NCBI GenBank assembly: GCA_963693085.1
Contig: OY856412.1
Coordinates: 1,129,908,244 to 1,129,972,243, forward strand
DNA: 64,000 nt
Reading direction: 5' to 3'
DNA from: Alisma plantago-aquatica
Lineage: Eukaryota > Streptophyta > Magnoliopsida > Alismatales > Alismataceae
Shown: positions 22,751-34,603 of the stretch, piece by piece
Layout of the letters: every line of letters starts with the position of its first letter
How positions within the stretch are numbered: position 1 is the stretch's first letter
Position numbers and translations under genes: made by a program
The notes under the pieces: generated by a model
Seen by the model: only the letters and a program-made list of their open reading frames with translations
Told to the model about the DNA's origin: nothing
Databases searched by the model: none

Positions 22751-23622
22751 ATGGTTGAACAACACCTTACTATCATCTCCTAGAATGTTAGGGGCCTTAA
22801 AATTAAAGTTCCTAAATTCTAGGAGGAGGTTTTGAGGTTAAGACCTCATATCATTGTTCTAAACGAAACAAAATGTGAGTTGGGAAGATTCACAAACTTT
22901 TGGCTAAGATTTTGGAGGTTATAAATGGGTGTCTAATCATAATAGTCATGTGCTTGGGAGAGTTATTGTTCTATGGGATGATAGGTTTTGTTCTAATACT
23001 AAACTATCAGAACTAGATCAGTTTATTCACACAAAAGTTGCTACAAATAATAAAAGGTTTTTACTTATAGTTTCTTATGGGCATAATCCTGACCAAGATA
23101 GGGTTTCTTTGTAGAATGTTATTGAAAATATTCATAGTAATGGCTTTGGACCCTGGGTTATTTTGTGAGATTTTAATGTTGTGAGGAACTTTTAATGAGA
23201 AAATAGGGAAGGAGCCACCTACTAAGAAATCTATGAATGACTTGAATGATTTTGTTACTAATTGTGGCCTTTTTGAACTATTAATGAATGGTCCTTTCAT
23301 TTCTTGGGACAACCACCAGGGTGGTTCTAACTTTGCTACTTCAAAAATAGATAAGATCCTCTATAATGATGAGTTTATGGACTTATTTCCTAAATTTCAT
23401 GGGGTCCTTATTCCTGATATCACAAATGATCACAGGATCATGTCTCTTACTATTGGTAACATAAGGAAAGTGTTGTCCCCTTTTAGATTCATCAATGCAT
23501 GGGTAGAGAGAAGAGATTTTATGGATGTTGTTGCTTCTTCTTGGAATTCTAATATTTTTGGTTATTCTATGTATGTTCTCTACTATAAGTTCAAAATTCT
23601 TAGGAAATATTTGTCTGAATGA
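22751..23622 (+). pseudogene. LINE2 ORF2: endonuclease domain, degenerate
   Basis: Probable start at 22751. Motifs in order over shifting frames: 'NVRGL', 'LRPHIIVLNETKC', 'SYGHNPDQDR', 'GPWVIL*DFNVV' (the Gly of the GDFN motif is a TGA stop), 'NDFVTNCGLFEL', 'FISWDN', 'SKIDKILYNDEF' and 'DITNDHRIM' (an SDHxPI relic). This is the endonuclease/exonuclease/phosphatase domain of plant LINEs. At least five stops or frameshifts. The function would be target DNA nicking. Confidence 0.8.
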
Positions 23623-24727
23623 AATAGGAGCATTATTGGAAATCTTTTTGAAAATGTCAATCTTCTCAAGAAGAAATCTATTAATATGTAGATTCTTCTT
23701 GATAGAGATCCTATTAATGTGGAGTTGTAAAATTGGGTTCTTGATAGTAGAAAAACTGCTATTGAAGCTCATGTCATGGAGGAATCCTTACTTAGGAAAA
23801 ATTTGTGCATTTAGTGGCTTCGTGAGGGTTACTCAAATACTAAATTTTTCTACTCTACAATTAAAATTCGAAGACATAGAAATCATATCAAGGTCATGGA
23901 GATTAACGGAATTCTTATTAACAACCTTGTGGATATAAAAAGTCATGTTTATGATTTCTATAATTCTCTTTATAATAACAAGTCTAGAATATGTGTTGAA
24001 GCTATTAGAGATCTTTCTTTTCCTTCTATTCTAATGTTCAAAAAGCTTGGCTGGGAAGGTGTGGTAGTAAAGAGGAAGTTATCTCTATTATTTAAGATCT
24101 TATCTTGACAAGTGTCCTGGTCCTGATGGCATTAATGGCAAGTTCTTTAAACTAGCTGGACTAGTATCAGGAATGATGTAGCAACTAATATTCTAGATTT
24201 CTTAATTTCTGGGAGGCTCATAAAAGAAGAAAATTATACCTTCCTCACTCTTATTCCTAAGAACGATGATTGTCATTTGATTAGCAATTGGAGACCCATT
24301 GCTTTGTGTAATGTGTTTTATAAAGTGAATTCTAAGGTTTTAACAAATAGGCTTCAGGATGTTCTACCGTCTTATTAGAAGTAATAAATGTGATTTTGAG
24401 AGAGGCAGAAGCCTCAAAGATGCTATTCTTCTTTCTAATGAGCTTATTCATTATTTCAATAAGAAGAAAGGAAAAGGGAGAATGTGTGAGAAGGTTGATC
24501 TCATTAAAGTATATAATACAGTTTCTTGGGAAGCTCCATTTAAGATCTTAGGCCATATTAACTTTTCAAAAAAAGTGGATGGTTTGGTTCAGAGAAGTTT
24601 TTAACACCAACTCTTATGATATTCTCTTAAATGGTGAACCTACTGCACTCTTCAAGCCGACTAATGGAATTAGGCAGGGAGTCCCTCTAGATCCCTACTT
24701 ATTTACCATAGTTATGCAAACCTTCAC
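23623..24727 (+). pseudogene. LINE2 ORF2: reverse transcriptase, first part
   Basis: Linker and RT fingers/palm. 'TKFFYSTIKIRRHRN' is the typical linker; 'GPDGINGKFFKL', 'TLIPKNDD', 'SNWRPIALCNVFYKV' and 'RGRSLKDAILLSNELIH' follow in different frames. 'EKVDLIKVYNTVSWE' is the palm motif A, where the usual D-x-x-K-A-Y-D has Asn for the second Asp. 'GIRQGVPLDPYLFTIVM' is the next RT block. The frame is cut at 24727 by element B and resumes exactly in phase of the motif order at 43002. Confidence 0.85.
24723..24727. repeat. Element B target-site duplication, left
   Basis: TTCAC in LINE2 RT, repeated at 42997-43001. Confidence 0.75.
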
Positions 24728-26439
24728 TATAATGACCCCACCTCCTGGTAACCCCCAATTAAGGGAGACCAAGAGGTCAGATGCGTTACCCCAAAATAGG
24801 ATCAGTGGTTTTGCAAATAATCAACAGTAATTAATAAATTCTACAACAACTAAGCTTTAGAATGGAACAAAAAATTTCTTTTCTCATACCTTGCAAAACA
24901 TAGGAGTTGAGGAACTTTACCCCATGTAACATCTATCTATCTAAAATCCCACAATATTTATTCAGCTTTATTCCATCATTGTCACTTTAAAGGAATATCC
25001 ATTTTCTTGATAAACTTAAAACGCTTACAAACAAAATCCGGTTAGTATAATGAATTATACTGGTATGTGGGGGAACCAAAAACTTGCATTTAAATATAAC
25101 AACATATTGCAAGCAATTATGATTTAACAAAATAAAAATTTACATTTTGAACATAACTACTCAATCCATACATACCCTAGCCTCTGTGTTGTCAGTACAG
25201 TGGACATGGATACTACCTCTCATATGGTAGATCTCAACTAACCCCCATGATCATACCTAATAGGTAGATCAATACATAGGGTTGAAGAGTCGCATGGCCC
25301 TAGCCAAGGGTAGACCAAGGCATCGACTCATGATAACCTGATGATCCTACCTCGTGGGTAGACCATATACTAGGTCATCTCATCATCATCAAAGCAATAG
25401 AGGAGGACCATGATCTGAGCTAGTCATGCATATATATATACTTATGGTGATAGCTATAGTCACTTTATAGTTGCATGAAATAAAAGTCATCCAAGCAATT
25501 ATTTCCAAGCAACCGAAAAAACTTTGAGAATCACCGTGAAACTAAAGTGATTTATCCATAAGTGTAACCACATACCTGATTTGGAGTTTCAAAGAAGCAA
25601 CATATCCAAATCCAACTAGATGTCCAATCAAGCAAGCAAACATTGATCCTAAAAACATATATAATCACCTAGTTTTTACCATCACATCCAAACAACTCTT
25701 TATTGACTTGGAACAACTTTCTAAGGTTTCTAAGTCTCATTAGTATTCATTAGGGTTCCTTAGATCGAATTCTCAAACCTTATCCTTTTTAGGTCAACAA
25801 ACCCTGAAATTGCTTTTCTACTCATAAAAACCCTAATGACACAAATTATCCACATCAAGGATCTTTTATACTCAAATTAACTTTAGAACATCATATTTCT
25901 GTCTTATTCATGGATTTGTACAATTAAAACCATTAAAAGTGATAGTCACAAAAATTAGGGTTTTTAGGCCCATTAATGCATATTCATCTACATGGAACCC
26001 CAAATTGAGCCAATTATGTATAAAGATCATTCTTTTTTATCTAAATCATCCCTTTATTGACAACAAGTTAATTTCCACTTTAAACATCCATATAACCCTT
26101 CCCAATTCATTATTCATCAAAATATAGTGTTTTTCATTAACAACAATATTAAAGGTGACAACTTTAAGCATTTTTTCAATTAAAAGTAGAATTAGGCTTC
26201 AATTATAATTTTAATAGGTTCCTTGAATTTTTTTGATCAATTTTCATATATTTGTCATCCTGATCGGAGTTACCACTAATTAGTTATGAATTTACAAATA
26301 AAATTACCTTTTACGCCAATCACTGGTCGCCACATCATCCAATCCGGCCCCTTTGTGATGGCAACTCAATTAGGACATGAAAAGACCTCTGTGTCCCTAT
26401 TATAATGAGGTACTCTGTCCATGCGTTCGGGAGTTTTTT
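24728..26439 (-). repeat. Element B 3' LTR, outer part
   Basis: Aligns almost base for base with 40118-41815. Interrupted at 26440 by element C with a TTTTT duplication and continued at 34889. No gene inside; the ORFs are LTR sequence. Confidence 0.88.
26435..26439. repeat. Element C target-site duplication, left
   Basis: TTTTT, matched at 34889-34893. A homopolymer, so weaker than a mixed 5-mer, but the LTR of B is contiguous when the insert is removed. Confidence 0.7.
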
Positions 26440-26709
26440 TGTAATGCTTGGGCCCACTGCCCAAGGCTCTAGTAGAGATTTAGAAATGACAACTGGCCCC
26501 ACAAACCACCACTAGCCTTAACTAAGCGCTTTGTCCTCACACGCAAGCTGGGGTCAACTTCCCGACTGGTCACCCATCCTAGTACTACTCCAACTATAGA
26601 GTTCTTTAGAGATGGGCTCCCTGAAAAGGAGGTGCACCTTGGTGATATGGGTAGTCCAATCATTCCTTTTAAGATCATTATCCAAGGCCTCAAATCTTGG
26701 GATGTTACA
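26440..26709 (-). repeat. Element C 3' LTR (Cassandra-type, 5S box A deleted)
   Basis: 270 bp, plus-strand ends TGTAATGCTTGGGCCC and TTGGGATGTTACA. Very similar to 34604-34888 except that it lacks 15 nt of the 5S-like segment (equivalent to 34757-34771). Confidence 0.85.
26550..26621 (-). other. 5S rRNA-derived segment in LTR, deleted form
   Basis: On the minus strand GAACTCTATAGTT is joined directly to GGAGTAGTACTAGGATGG and then GTGACC, GGGAAGT. The box C-like part of 5S rRNA remains; the box A-like part is missing. Not a functional rRNA gene. Confidence 0.8.
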
Positions 26710-26723
26710 ATATCCCCCACTTA
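26710..26723 (-). other. Element C outer polypurine tract
   Basis: On the minus strand TAAGTGGGGGATAT directly precedes TGTAACATCCC of the 3' LTR. Confidence 0.7.
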
Positions 26724-26942
26724 GACTCTTGATGTCCTCATCAAGGCTCAACTATAAGGCCTCATAATCTCTTCCCCATTTCAGTGTAGACCCATAATGG
26801 CCCATGGACACCCAACTCCCGATCACGGAATACCAGCGTAAGGGTGGCTACGTCAACCATGGACAACCCTTTCCTACATCCCTGGACCGCACGACTCAAG
26901 ACTGGCATTCCATGCCATGTGGGCCCCACCTACGTTACAATT
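26724..26942 (-). other. Element C internal non-Ty3 segment
   Basis: About 220 bp between the outer polypurine tract and the Ty3 LTR sequence. It is absent from LTRs of A and B at the same place, so it most likely is native Cassandra internal sequence. It is non-coding and moderately GC-rich. The plus-strand right end reads GTGGGCCCC...CGTTACAATTGGT, resembling the end of a Cassandra LTR plus start of a primer site. Confidence 0.55.
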
Positions 26943-29900
26943 GGTTTGACAAATAATCAATAATAATTAAGAAATTCTACTAACTAACTGGAATTTGGTA
27001 TAAAATTAAAACTTTACTTACCTTTGAAAACTTTGGAAATCTATCTATCCAAAGCTTGAATTATTCTATCTAATCCTCCTTGCACTTTATTTCTTAGTTC
27101 CACAATGTGTCGCTTTACTGTTTGTTCTTTAAATTGTTGTTCCTAAAACACCGACAAACAAAACGTCAGTCAGTATATCAAAATATACTGGTATGTGGGA
27201 ACAACCAAAAACTTGCAAATATGGCTAACAATTTAATAATCACAATCAAATTAATTAACAAGCCAAATTACACTTTTCAATATGACATTCTCCACTGCTT
27301 TTGCCCTAACCCTGGCATACCCATCTTAGGGTTCCCTTTGCCAATGACTTAAGGCCACCTTCTCAATCCCGAGCTTGGTGCCTGGGGGTCACCCCTCATG
27401 GTGCCCACTAGTCATGCAATATCATAGGCCACCTTCTCATTCCCGAGCTTGGTGCCTGGGGTCACCACTCAAGGTGTCCATTGGTCTACCCATATGGGCC
27501 TAACCTTTGGCATCATCCATTAGGGTGGCAGGTAGATGTGAGAATACATACTTCTATTTTTAATATGATAATCATAGTGACTTTATGATTTGCAAGTATG
27601 AACATCCAATAGATAATTTGCATTCAATGCGATTAACCATCCAAAAAATTAGCGGGAAACTAAGGCAGTTATTCATAATTAACCACATACCTAATCTGAA
27701 GATTTGAACATAAATATCCACACAAATAAGAATCCAAGCAAGCAAGCATTTTCAACAAGATCCTGAAATAATCACGTAATTCCCTTTTTAATATTCATGT
27801 CATCAAGATCCATTAAACCTAGCTCACTTCCAAGGGTTTCACTTTTAGGGTTTCTATTGCAATTAGGGTTTCCCTTCATCTTTTACTATTTCAAACCCTA
27901 ATTTTATACCATTACTCATAAACCCTTAGTATTTAATCTATTCTTCAACATTAAGGTTATCTTAACGACATATAAACCTATTCTCAGATTTAAAGGCACC
28001 ATTAACCATCAATTAATTTCATTAAGCTTCTTTTACATCAAAGCTACTATTTTTTATCCTCTTTAACCCATGACAAGGTCATTATGCTCGTTTATCATCA
28101 ATTCGTATTTCATTATGCTCTAATACTCATATGAACATTATTTATCATTAATTCTACCTTGATTCATTCAAAAATCCTAATTTCTATACTAAGGCTATTT
28201 ATCAACAAATTAGGAACTTTAACGTTCGAAATAGCTTAGAATCATTATATCTTATCTTTCTTTACCACTTTGAATAATTAAAGCTATTAAGAGTCAAATT
28301 TACCAACATTAGGGTTTCAAGGCCCATTAAAGCATACTTATGCACATGAACTCTGAATTAAACTAATTACGTGCAAAATTCATCCTTTTTGTTCCTAATG
28401 TTCCCTTTTATCATTAACAGGCTAATATCGACTTTAATCATCAATTAAACCCTACTAATCACATTAATCATATCAAAATAGGGTCCTTTAAACATTAATA
28501 TATTAAAGTTGATATCTTCCATTACTTTTTGAATTACAATCAGATTTATCTTCAAATATATTTTTATTGGATTCCTCTCATTTTTCTGAGCAAAATTCAT
28601 GTATAAACTTTTGTCATCCGAGCTACTATTAAAGAGTTATGATTTTAACAAAATTCACTTACTGTGGGCCAATGGCAGGCCGCCACGTAGGCCTTGTCAT
28701 GCGATGTTGCTCGGCTGCATCAGGAAACATAACTAAATTGCTATAGTACTACCGCATCAGCTATTGTTTTCTTCACACCCCAGAGGGCACAACCGTCCAA
28801 AGCCCTCATCGTCTTCCTCCTTGCGCGATCCAGCGCTGCGTCCAACAATGGTGGTTCTTCGAGGTGCTTCCTCCTGTCCCCAAGGCCCGAGGCCTACCTA
28901 CGACCTGCGCCCTACCTCCGACACCTTCGTATGTGGCCGTGGAGGTCCTAAGGTGTGACCATGGCTGCGAAAATCGGGCTGGTCAGGTCCGCCACCTGCA
29001 GTCATGGTGCAGCCCTTCCGCCAATGTAGTTGCTTGAGCAAGAGTCCAGGGAGGACGTTCGATCATCCTCGAATGTGGTGAGATCATTAGGCCACCCTCC
29101 ATACCTCATCATGGTCCTCCGTTCACTCCAGGGTAACTCTACCCTCACGACTAGGGTTTGAGGAAAGAAGAAGAAGAAGAAGGTGAAGAGAGAGAGAGAG
29201 TCGTGTGGGATCTCTCTGGGTCTTGACCAAGTCTTTACCCCTTTATATAGGGTGGGTAATGAAGCCTCCAGGTCGGCTATTTGTGAATCAAAGAGTTCCT
29301 TTCCAACTAGGAAACCAAATCCTTCAATGAGAAGTAGCATTCTCTCTCTTCTTTATCTTTTGGATATTCTCTATTATTTGGATATATATAGGAATTCGAA
29401 AATCCTTTCCATTACTCTCTTTATATTTTCTTTTTAACCCATGGGCACGAATTTCTATTTTCCTTTAATAGAAACTATTTCCTTCAATACCACAATAATT
29501 CATTAATAATGTATCCCATTATCCTTTAATTTTGTATTATTGATATTTCCTCTTTCTTTTTCTTCATTGGGGCTCCTTTGACCCCAAGGAACTCCAAGAA
29601 TTCGAAATTCTTTTTATTGGATACTCATTATCCTTCTAGATGCATCTAAATGCATTATTCTTTATTATTCCTCATTACCTTATTTATTTCTTATTAAAAT
29701 ATCCCTTTTTGAGGATTTCTCTTTATTTCTCTTTTATTTTCCTCATTGGTATTCCTTTTAACATTAAAAATGCTTGGGATACGAAATCCCACTAAGGATA
29801 ACTCAATTATACCTATTTTCACTTATTTTTCACATTTTATCAATGTTTTCAATTTCTTTCTTAATAAAGAAACACTTATTTGATCTTTTCTTTTATTATT

Positions 29901-30221
29901 GAATTTTCTTCGCAATCTTAGATTCCTTGGCACCCAAGGAACCTAAAGGCACGAAATCCATCCTTGGATTACATTCTTTTTCCTTCTAGAGGTTTCCACA
30001 TCATTCTTTCCTCTATTTTCTTATTTACTCAATAATAGAGTTTCTTTTGTCCTTTCTTTGTTATTGGGCCCAATAGCCAATAAAGCCCACAACACAAACA
30101 TCCCGGCTATTGTAAACAAAACTCATTTATTCAACACAAATTATATCATCATTTGTTCAAATATCTCTAATATGAGAGATTACATTTCTACCAAAGAAAC
30201 CCAAAAGTTGGGGTTGTAACA
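26943..30221 (-). repeat. Ty3 3' LTR carried inside element C
   Basis: On the minus strand it starts TGTTACAACCCC at 30221 after a Ty3 polypurine tract, like the LTR of element A, and follows the A/B LTR arrangement to about 26943, where homology ends some 80 bp before the expected LTR 3' end. Contains a GC-rich leader block (28640-29150) and a TATA box. ORFs within have no domain. Confidence 0.78.
29242..29249 (-). promoter_or_regulatory. LTR TATA box (element C Ty3 LTR)
   Basis: Minus strand CCCTATATAAAGG, before the GC-rich leader block, at the position matching the TATA boxes of A and B. Confidence 0.6.
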
Positions 30222-30237
30222 TCCTTCCCCTCTTATA
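30222..30237 (-). other. Ty3 polypurine tract in element C
   Basis: Minus strand TATAAGAGGGGAAGGA then TGTTACAACCCC; identical in form to the tract of element A at 57861-57876. Confidence 0.85.
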
Positions 30238-33200
30238 GGAATTTTGCCCTCAAAATTCCCTCAAGTAACCAAACAAAAAGGAAAATCCTTTCCTATGTCC
30301 ATCAGGGCTCCCATGTGGCTTCACCCATTCCACGGTGCCTCCCAAGAACCTTCATCATCCCATACTCTTCCATCTGAGTTCTTTCTTACCTTGGTATAGC
30401 ATACCCTCATAGGTGACTCAAGACATTTCAGCCTCTCAAAAGTTGAATAGGTTTGGGGCTCACTACATGACTTGGGTACCCCACATAGTGCTCTAGATCG
30501 GACTCATGTAATACAATATACAACATGTTATCTTGAGGGGTAAGGATAAACACAACCATCTCCACCAATCCATCTCAAATGGACCCATATATCAGGGACT
30601 CAGCTTTCTCAGTTGAAGCTTAGAGGGGTCGGATTTTCACATCACATATTCTCCCATAGTGAACTGCATGTCAGTCTACTTTGCATCAGCTCGCAACTCA
30701 TGTCACCGCTAGGCTCTCTCTCTCAGCCATTGCACGATCAATGTGACTTCATCTGCACACATTGTAGTTCTTTTCTAACCTTCACGAGGCCTCCTTCACC
30801 AACATCATCTTAATGAAGTGGTGACCGACACAACCTCCTTCTAGAACTTCTTTCATCCCGATAAAGGCTATGGTGGTTAACATCACATCTTAAGAACTGT
30901 CTCTATGTATCACCCGGAATGAGCACACATGCTCTCATCAGACCCTCTAGTCTAGATCATTTTGTCCATTAGTATGAGGTGATAAACGGTATTATAATTG
31001 AGTTATTCATGTATCTACTTCCGCCTTATGGAAGTGAGCCTTGGTCATACCCAAGAACTTTCGAACTCACATCATGGTGTGGTCGAACCATCTTTCTTTC
31101 TTAAGTGGTTCAACCAAATCTGTCCTGTGATAGTACTCTTCCTTTCTCATGTCATCTAGGTAAGGCGATCTACCATAACCCATATTGGATCTCGACCTTC
31201 CTTGGTCCAGGGGAGACTCACAACATCCATAGTGAAGAACTTCCATTCTCTCTCAGGAACTCTTTATACTTTATATCCATGTCCTGGGTTACTGGTGTTC
31301 GTCCTTCGCCTCCCAACTTGCATGGCCACATGCTACATGCAACTTTGTTTTAAGCATCCAAAGTGCCACTATCACTTACCATGGTGATCATGATTTCCTA
31401 TATATCATGATTCCTCAAGATCGATTCCTCAAAAAACCTAAACCACTCTTATTAGGGTTTCATTACCTTCCTATCCAAGGAAGTACATATGACGTTCGAC
31501 AACCATCCTTTCATTATATCATGGACTAGGCTGGCTATGCAAACAACCACTAATATTGTTCAACATATCTCATTATACCTGAGCGTTATCCAAAATTATC
31601 TCTTTTTCTCAACTTAAGGTTAGCCTAATAAACCTCGACTTCTTCTAGCTTCTAGCTAAACTAGGAATTATATCTCAACTAGAGTATTCATTACCACCTC
31701 TTATCCTTAGGTGTTAGGTAACATACACCTCCATGTATTATTCTTATCATCTCAGTTCAAACTCTAAGTTTATCTTCATCAAGAAACTCTGAGCTCATCC
31801 ACCTGGTGATCAGACTCAACCTTGTATAACTTGCAAATACCACCAAACTTCTACTAGGAACATCCTTACAAGGTGATTATCTTAATACTTCTTGGTGTTT
31901 GTACACCATCCATGTATCATTCACTCCACAAGGGTATGTTATCATCTCTATCCTCATACCTTGTAGCAACATTCCAACTCGTATCATCTTTTATCCTTGG
32001 TGTATGGCATGCATACTGTCCCATCTCTCCCTCTCATAACAAGAGGAAATAAGAATTTGGCGGCCGTCCAAACACAAAGTTCTTCCTGTTCCAAGAGTAG
32101 AGATGATACATCCACATCGCTAGTACACCTTCAATTCTAAGTTGAAATGTGCAACTTATGTCTCTACATCACAAACATCATGATATCAGGGTTACTTCCA
32201 TGGAAAACTTGTCTCGAACCTACTTGGGTTACTACGCAATCCTTGGTCATCTCCTCTAGGTCTATAGGGTGCTGATACTTTTGGGGTCATCCCTCTTCCC
32301 TCATGCATCAGAGAGTGCCCTACTCATCTGCCCTTTGGGTCCTATGAGTTCATGAAGGTGATCAATCTCCTAACCCATGTCCCTCAGACAATGATAAATG
32401 TTACCTCCTGACCCTATGGTCATGTGCATCTAGGGAATTAGGCAACTCCTTCTTCCATCGGTCTTATCCCTTCCTGACCCTAGGACAAACTTAGGATTCT
32501 CTTATAGTACATGTTCAACTTAGAACCTTACCCAAGCATTCATCATCTCTCTCCGCATTCTCAACTGACTTTCATCCCTTCATAGGGGTCAAGGCAACCT
32601 GCCTACCTTGGTCAGGCCCCATACCGGTCACCTCCATGGTAACACATCCACATGCACTTAGAGATGGTTATCTATGGGTCTACATGTGCATTCTCATTCC
32701 ATGTACTTTTCACTTAGCTTCTCAAGATCCTATGGGACTTCTTTAGGTTACCTCAAAACTAGCAAAACTGGTATACACCCTACCAAAGGGTCCCTCTCCC
32801 AGGATGGGAGGAAACTACAACTCTTGATAACAAGGTCACAACCGTCCTTAGGGTTTACATTCACATGAACATGCCTAACCCAACAGCTACCAAGGCACAA
32901 GCAGATCACGTATTAAACCATGCTAGGTCATACTTGTTCTCTTTCCTCAACATTAGGTCAACTTAGTTGTGAGGGGTTCATCAAACCTACCTTTAACTTA
33001 AGGGGTTTCCTTTTCCTCTATACATGAAGAGTACCATACTCTAAACTATAGAGACTCAATTCTCATCATGAGCATTAGGTACACCACTTCCCCTCTTCGG
33101 CCAGGAACCCTAGGTTCACTTTTGGATATCGAACTACATGCTCAACCTCTTAACCAAGAATCAAGCATGTACAAGGTATGCCATGTACTCCCATGATCCT

Positions 33201-34589
33201 TTTATATGAGAAACACCTCAGAGTTGAGTCCTCCTTAAGGACAACCAACTAGGTATAAAGCCCCACAACTGGTTACTCAAACCTCCTCGGGGTCTAAGGC
33301 ACTCTTTGTCTCATCTCAGCAGGTAAACTCCTATACCATAGGCACATAGGTTCCAGAAGCATCATCCTCTCTTTAGGATTTGATTCCTCTAAAGGCAACC
33401 AATATATCATCAACCTCTAGGGGTCAAGCATAATGCAACCACTATCATCCACTTAGGTCGCATCATCTTCAACTCCCCATTGTTCCTCATATCTCGGGGT
33501 TTTAGGCTTCCAACCCCCTTGTTGGGGTCCTTCTTTCTCTCTAGAGCTAACTCCACATCCATCCTCACTACTAGAGGTCCTCCCTTCTCCATGAAGGCTC
33601 AAGCTCACAAGCATACCCCTATGTGGGTGAAGCCTATGCTCAACTCATGTTTGGCTCAAGATTATACCTAGCCCTTTATGCTCATCCCATAAGCCATCCA
33701 TCCTGCATACTGGTCAGGGTTTCAACCTACTACCGTCCACTGACGTACTCTGGGTGCAAGCTATACTCTACCTACAACAGCCCATAAGGTTTCTATAGGT
33801 TCTTCACTAAACTCATCCATGAAGGATCTATCTTTCGCTCAACATGCACGAACCTTCCCAGGGTCAGGTTGCCATAGGTACTTGATCATCCAACCTCTCA
33901 TGGCTCATATGGCATCCAAGGCATGTATATCCAAACACCTGGTCTACCATGACATCTAACTCATCATGTCATTTCTCTCTCTAACCTCTACTTAGGGTTA
34001 GGGTTAACATCATCCCCAAAGGATGTGCTACATTTCTACCTTCAATGGAGGTCTCTACCACCAAGAATAACTCTCTCTACTCATCCCCCTGACAAGGAGG
34101 TCTATCCTCAGGTCTCTCCTGAGGGCAATGACAACTCATGTCATACGACCTAAGCATGTATCTATTCTTTAGTTTGTGCTTAATCTATTTAGCTTATGTC
34201 CATGACATCTTATTTACATGCTTTTCATTAATTTGTGGAGGATTCCTTAGACCTTATTAACCTTACCCATGCCTCAAGAGGGTGAGGAGAAGAGAGAAAA
34301 CCCTAATCCTTAAGGTCCTTAACAAAATTTGAGTTGAGAAGGGATGAACAAGATGAGAGAGTCCTAAAGGTATCTTATTTCGAGTCATATCCTAAGACAT
34401 CAGCCAGGCAGTCACACAATCTGGGAGTCCTCGTATTTTGACTAGCGGTGCGGAGGAAAATATTTCCAGCCCCCAGACGTGATCCTTTTCTAGACACCTC
34501 AGTCTTTTAGACAATCATCTAATAACTCCCTTGGGTTCTATGGTGTTTGTAAAATTTAATAATTATTAATGATTAGATGGAGAACCTAC
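30238..34589 (-). pseudogene. Degenerate Ty3 gag-pol body of element C
   Basis: Homologous along its length to the internal parts of A and B but without a sustained frame. Near 30240-30480 on the minus strand the integrase tail is recognisable (a DLEHYVGYPSHV-like block, then GEATWEP and the FxGKFL end). The leader beside the primer site, about 34300-34589, matches A and B closely (for example TAATAATTATTAAATTTTAC and CCAAGGGAGTTATTAGA). No RT or protease motif could be recovered by eye. Possibly a decayed autonomous body or a large non-coding derivative. Confidence 0.65.
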
Positions 34590-34601
34590 GCTCTGATACC
34601 A
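34590..34601 (-). other. Element C primer-binding site (initiator tRNA-Met)
   Basis: Minus strand TGGTATCAGAGC, complementary to the 3' end of plant initiator tRNA-Met, two bases from the LTR. Confidence 0.9.
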
Positions 34602-34603
34602 AT

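Noticed and set aside
28764..29340. Genes in the GC-rich block of the Ty3 LTR in element C
   Set aside because: Frames lack domains and the block corresponds to the leader region downstream of the LTR TATA box.
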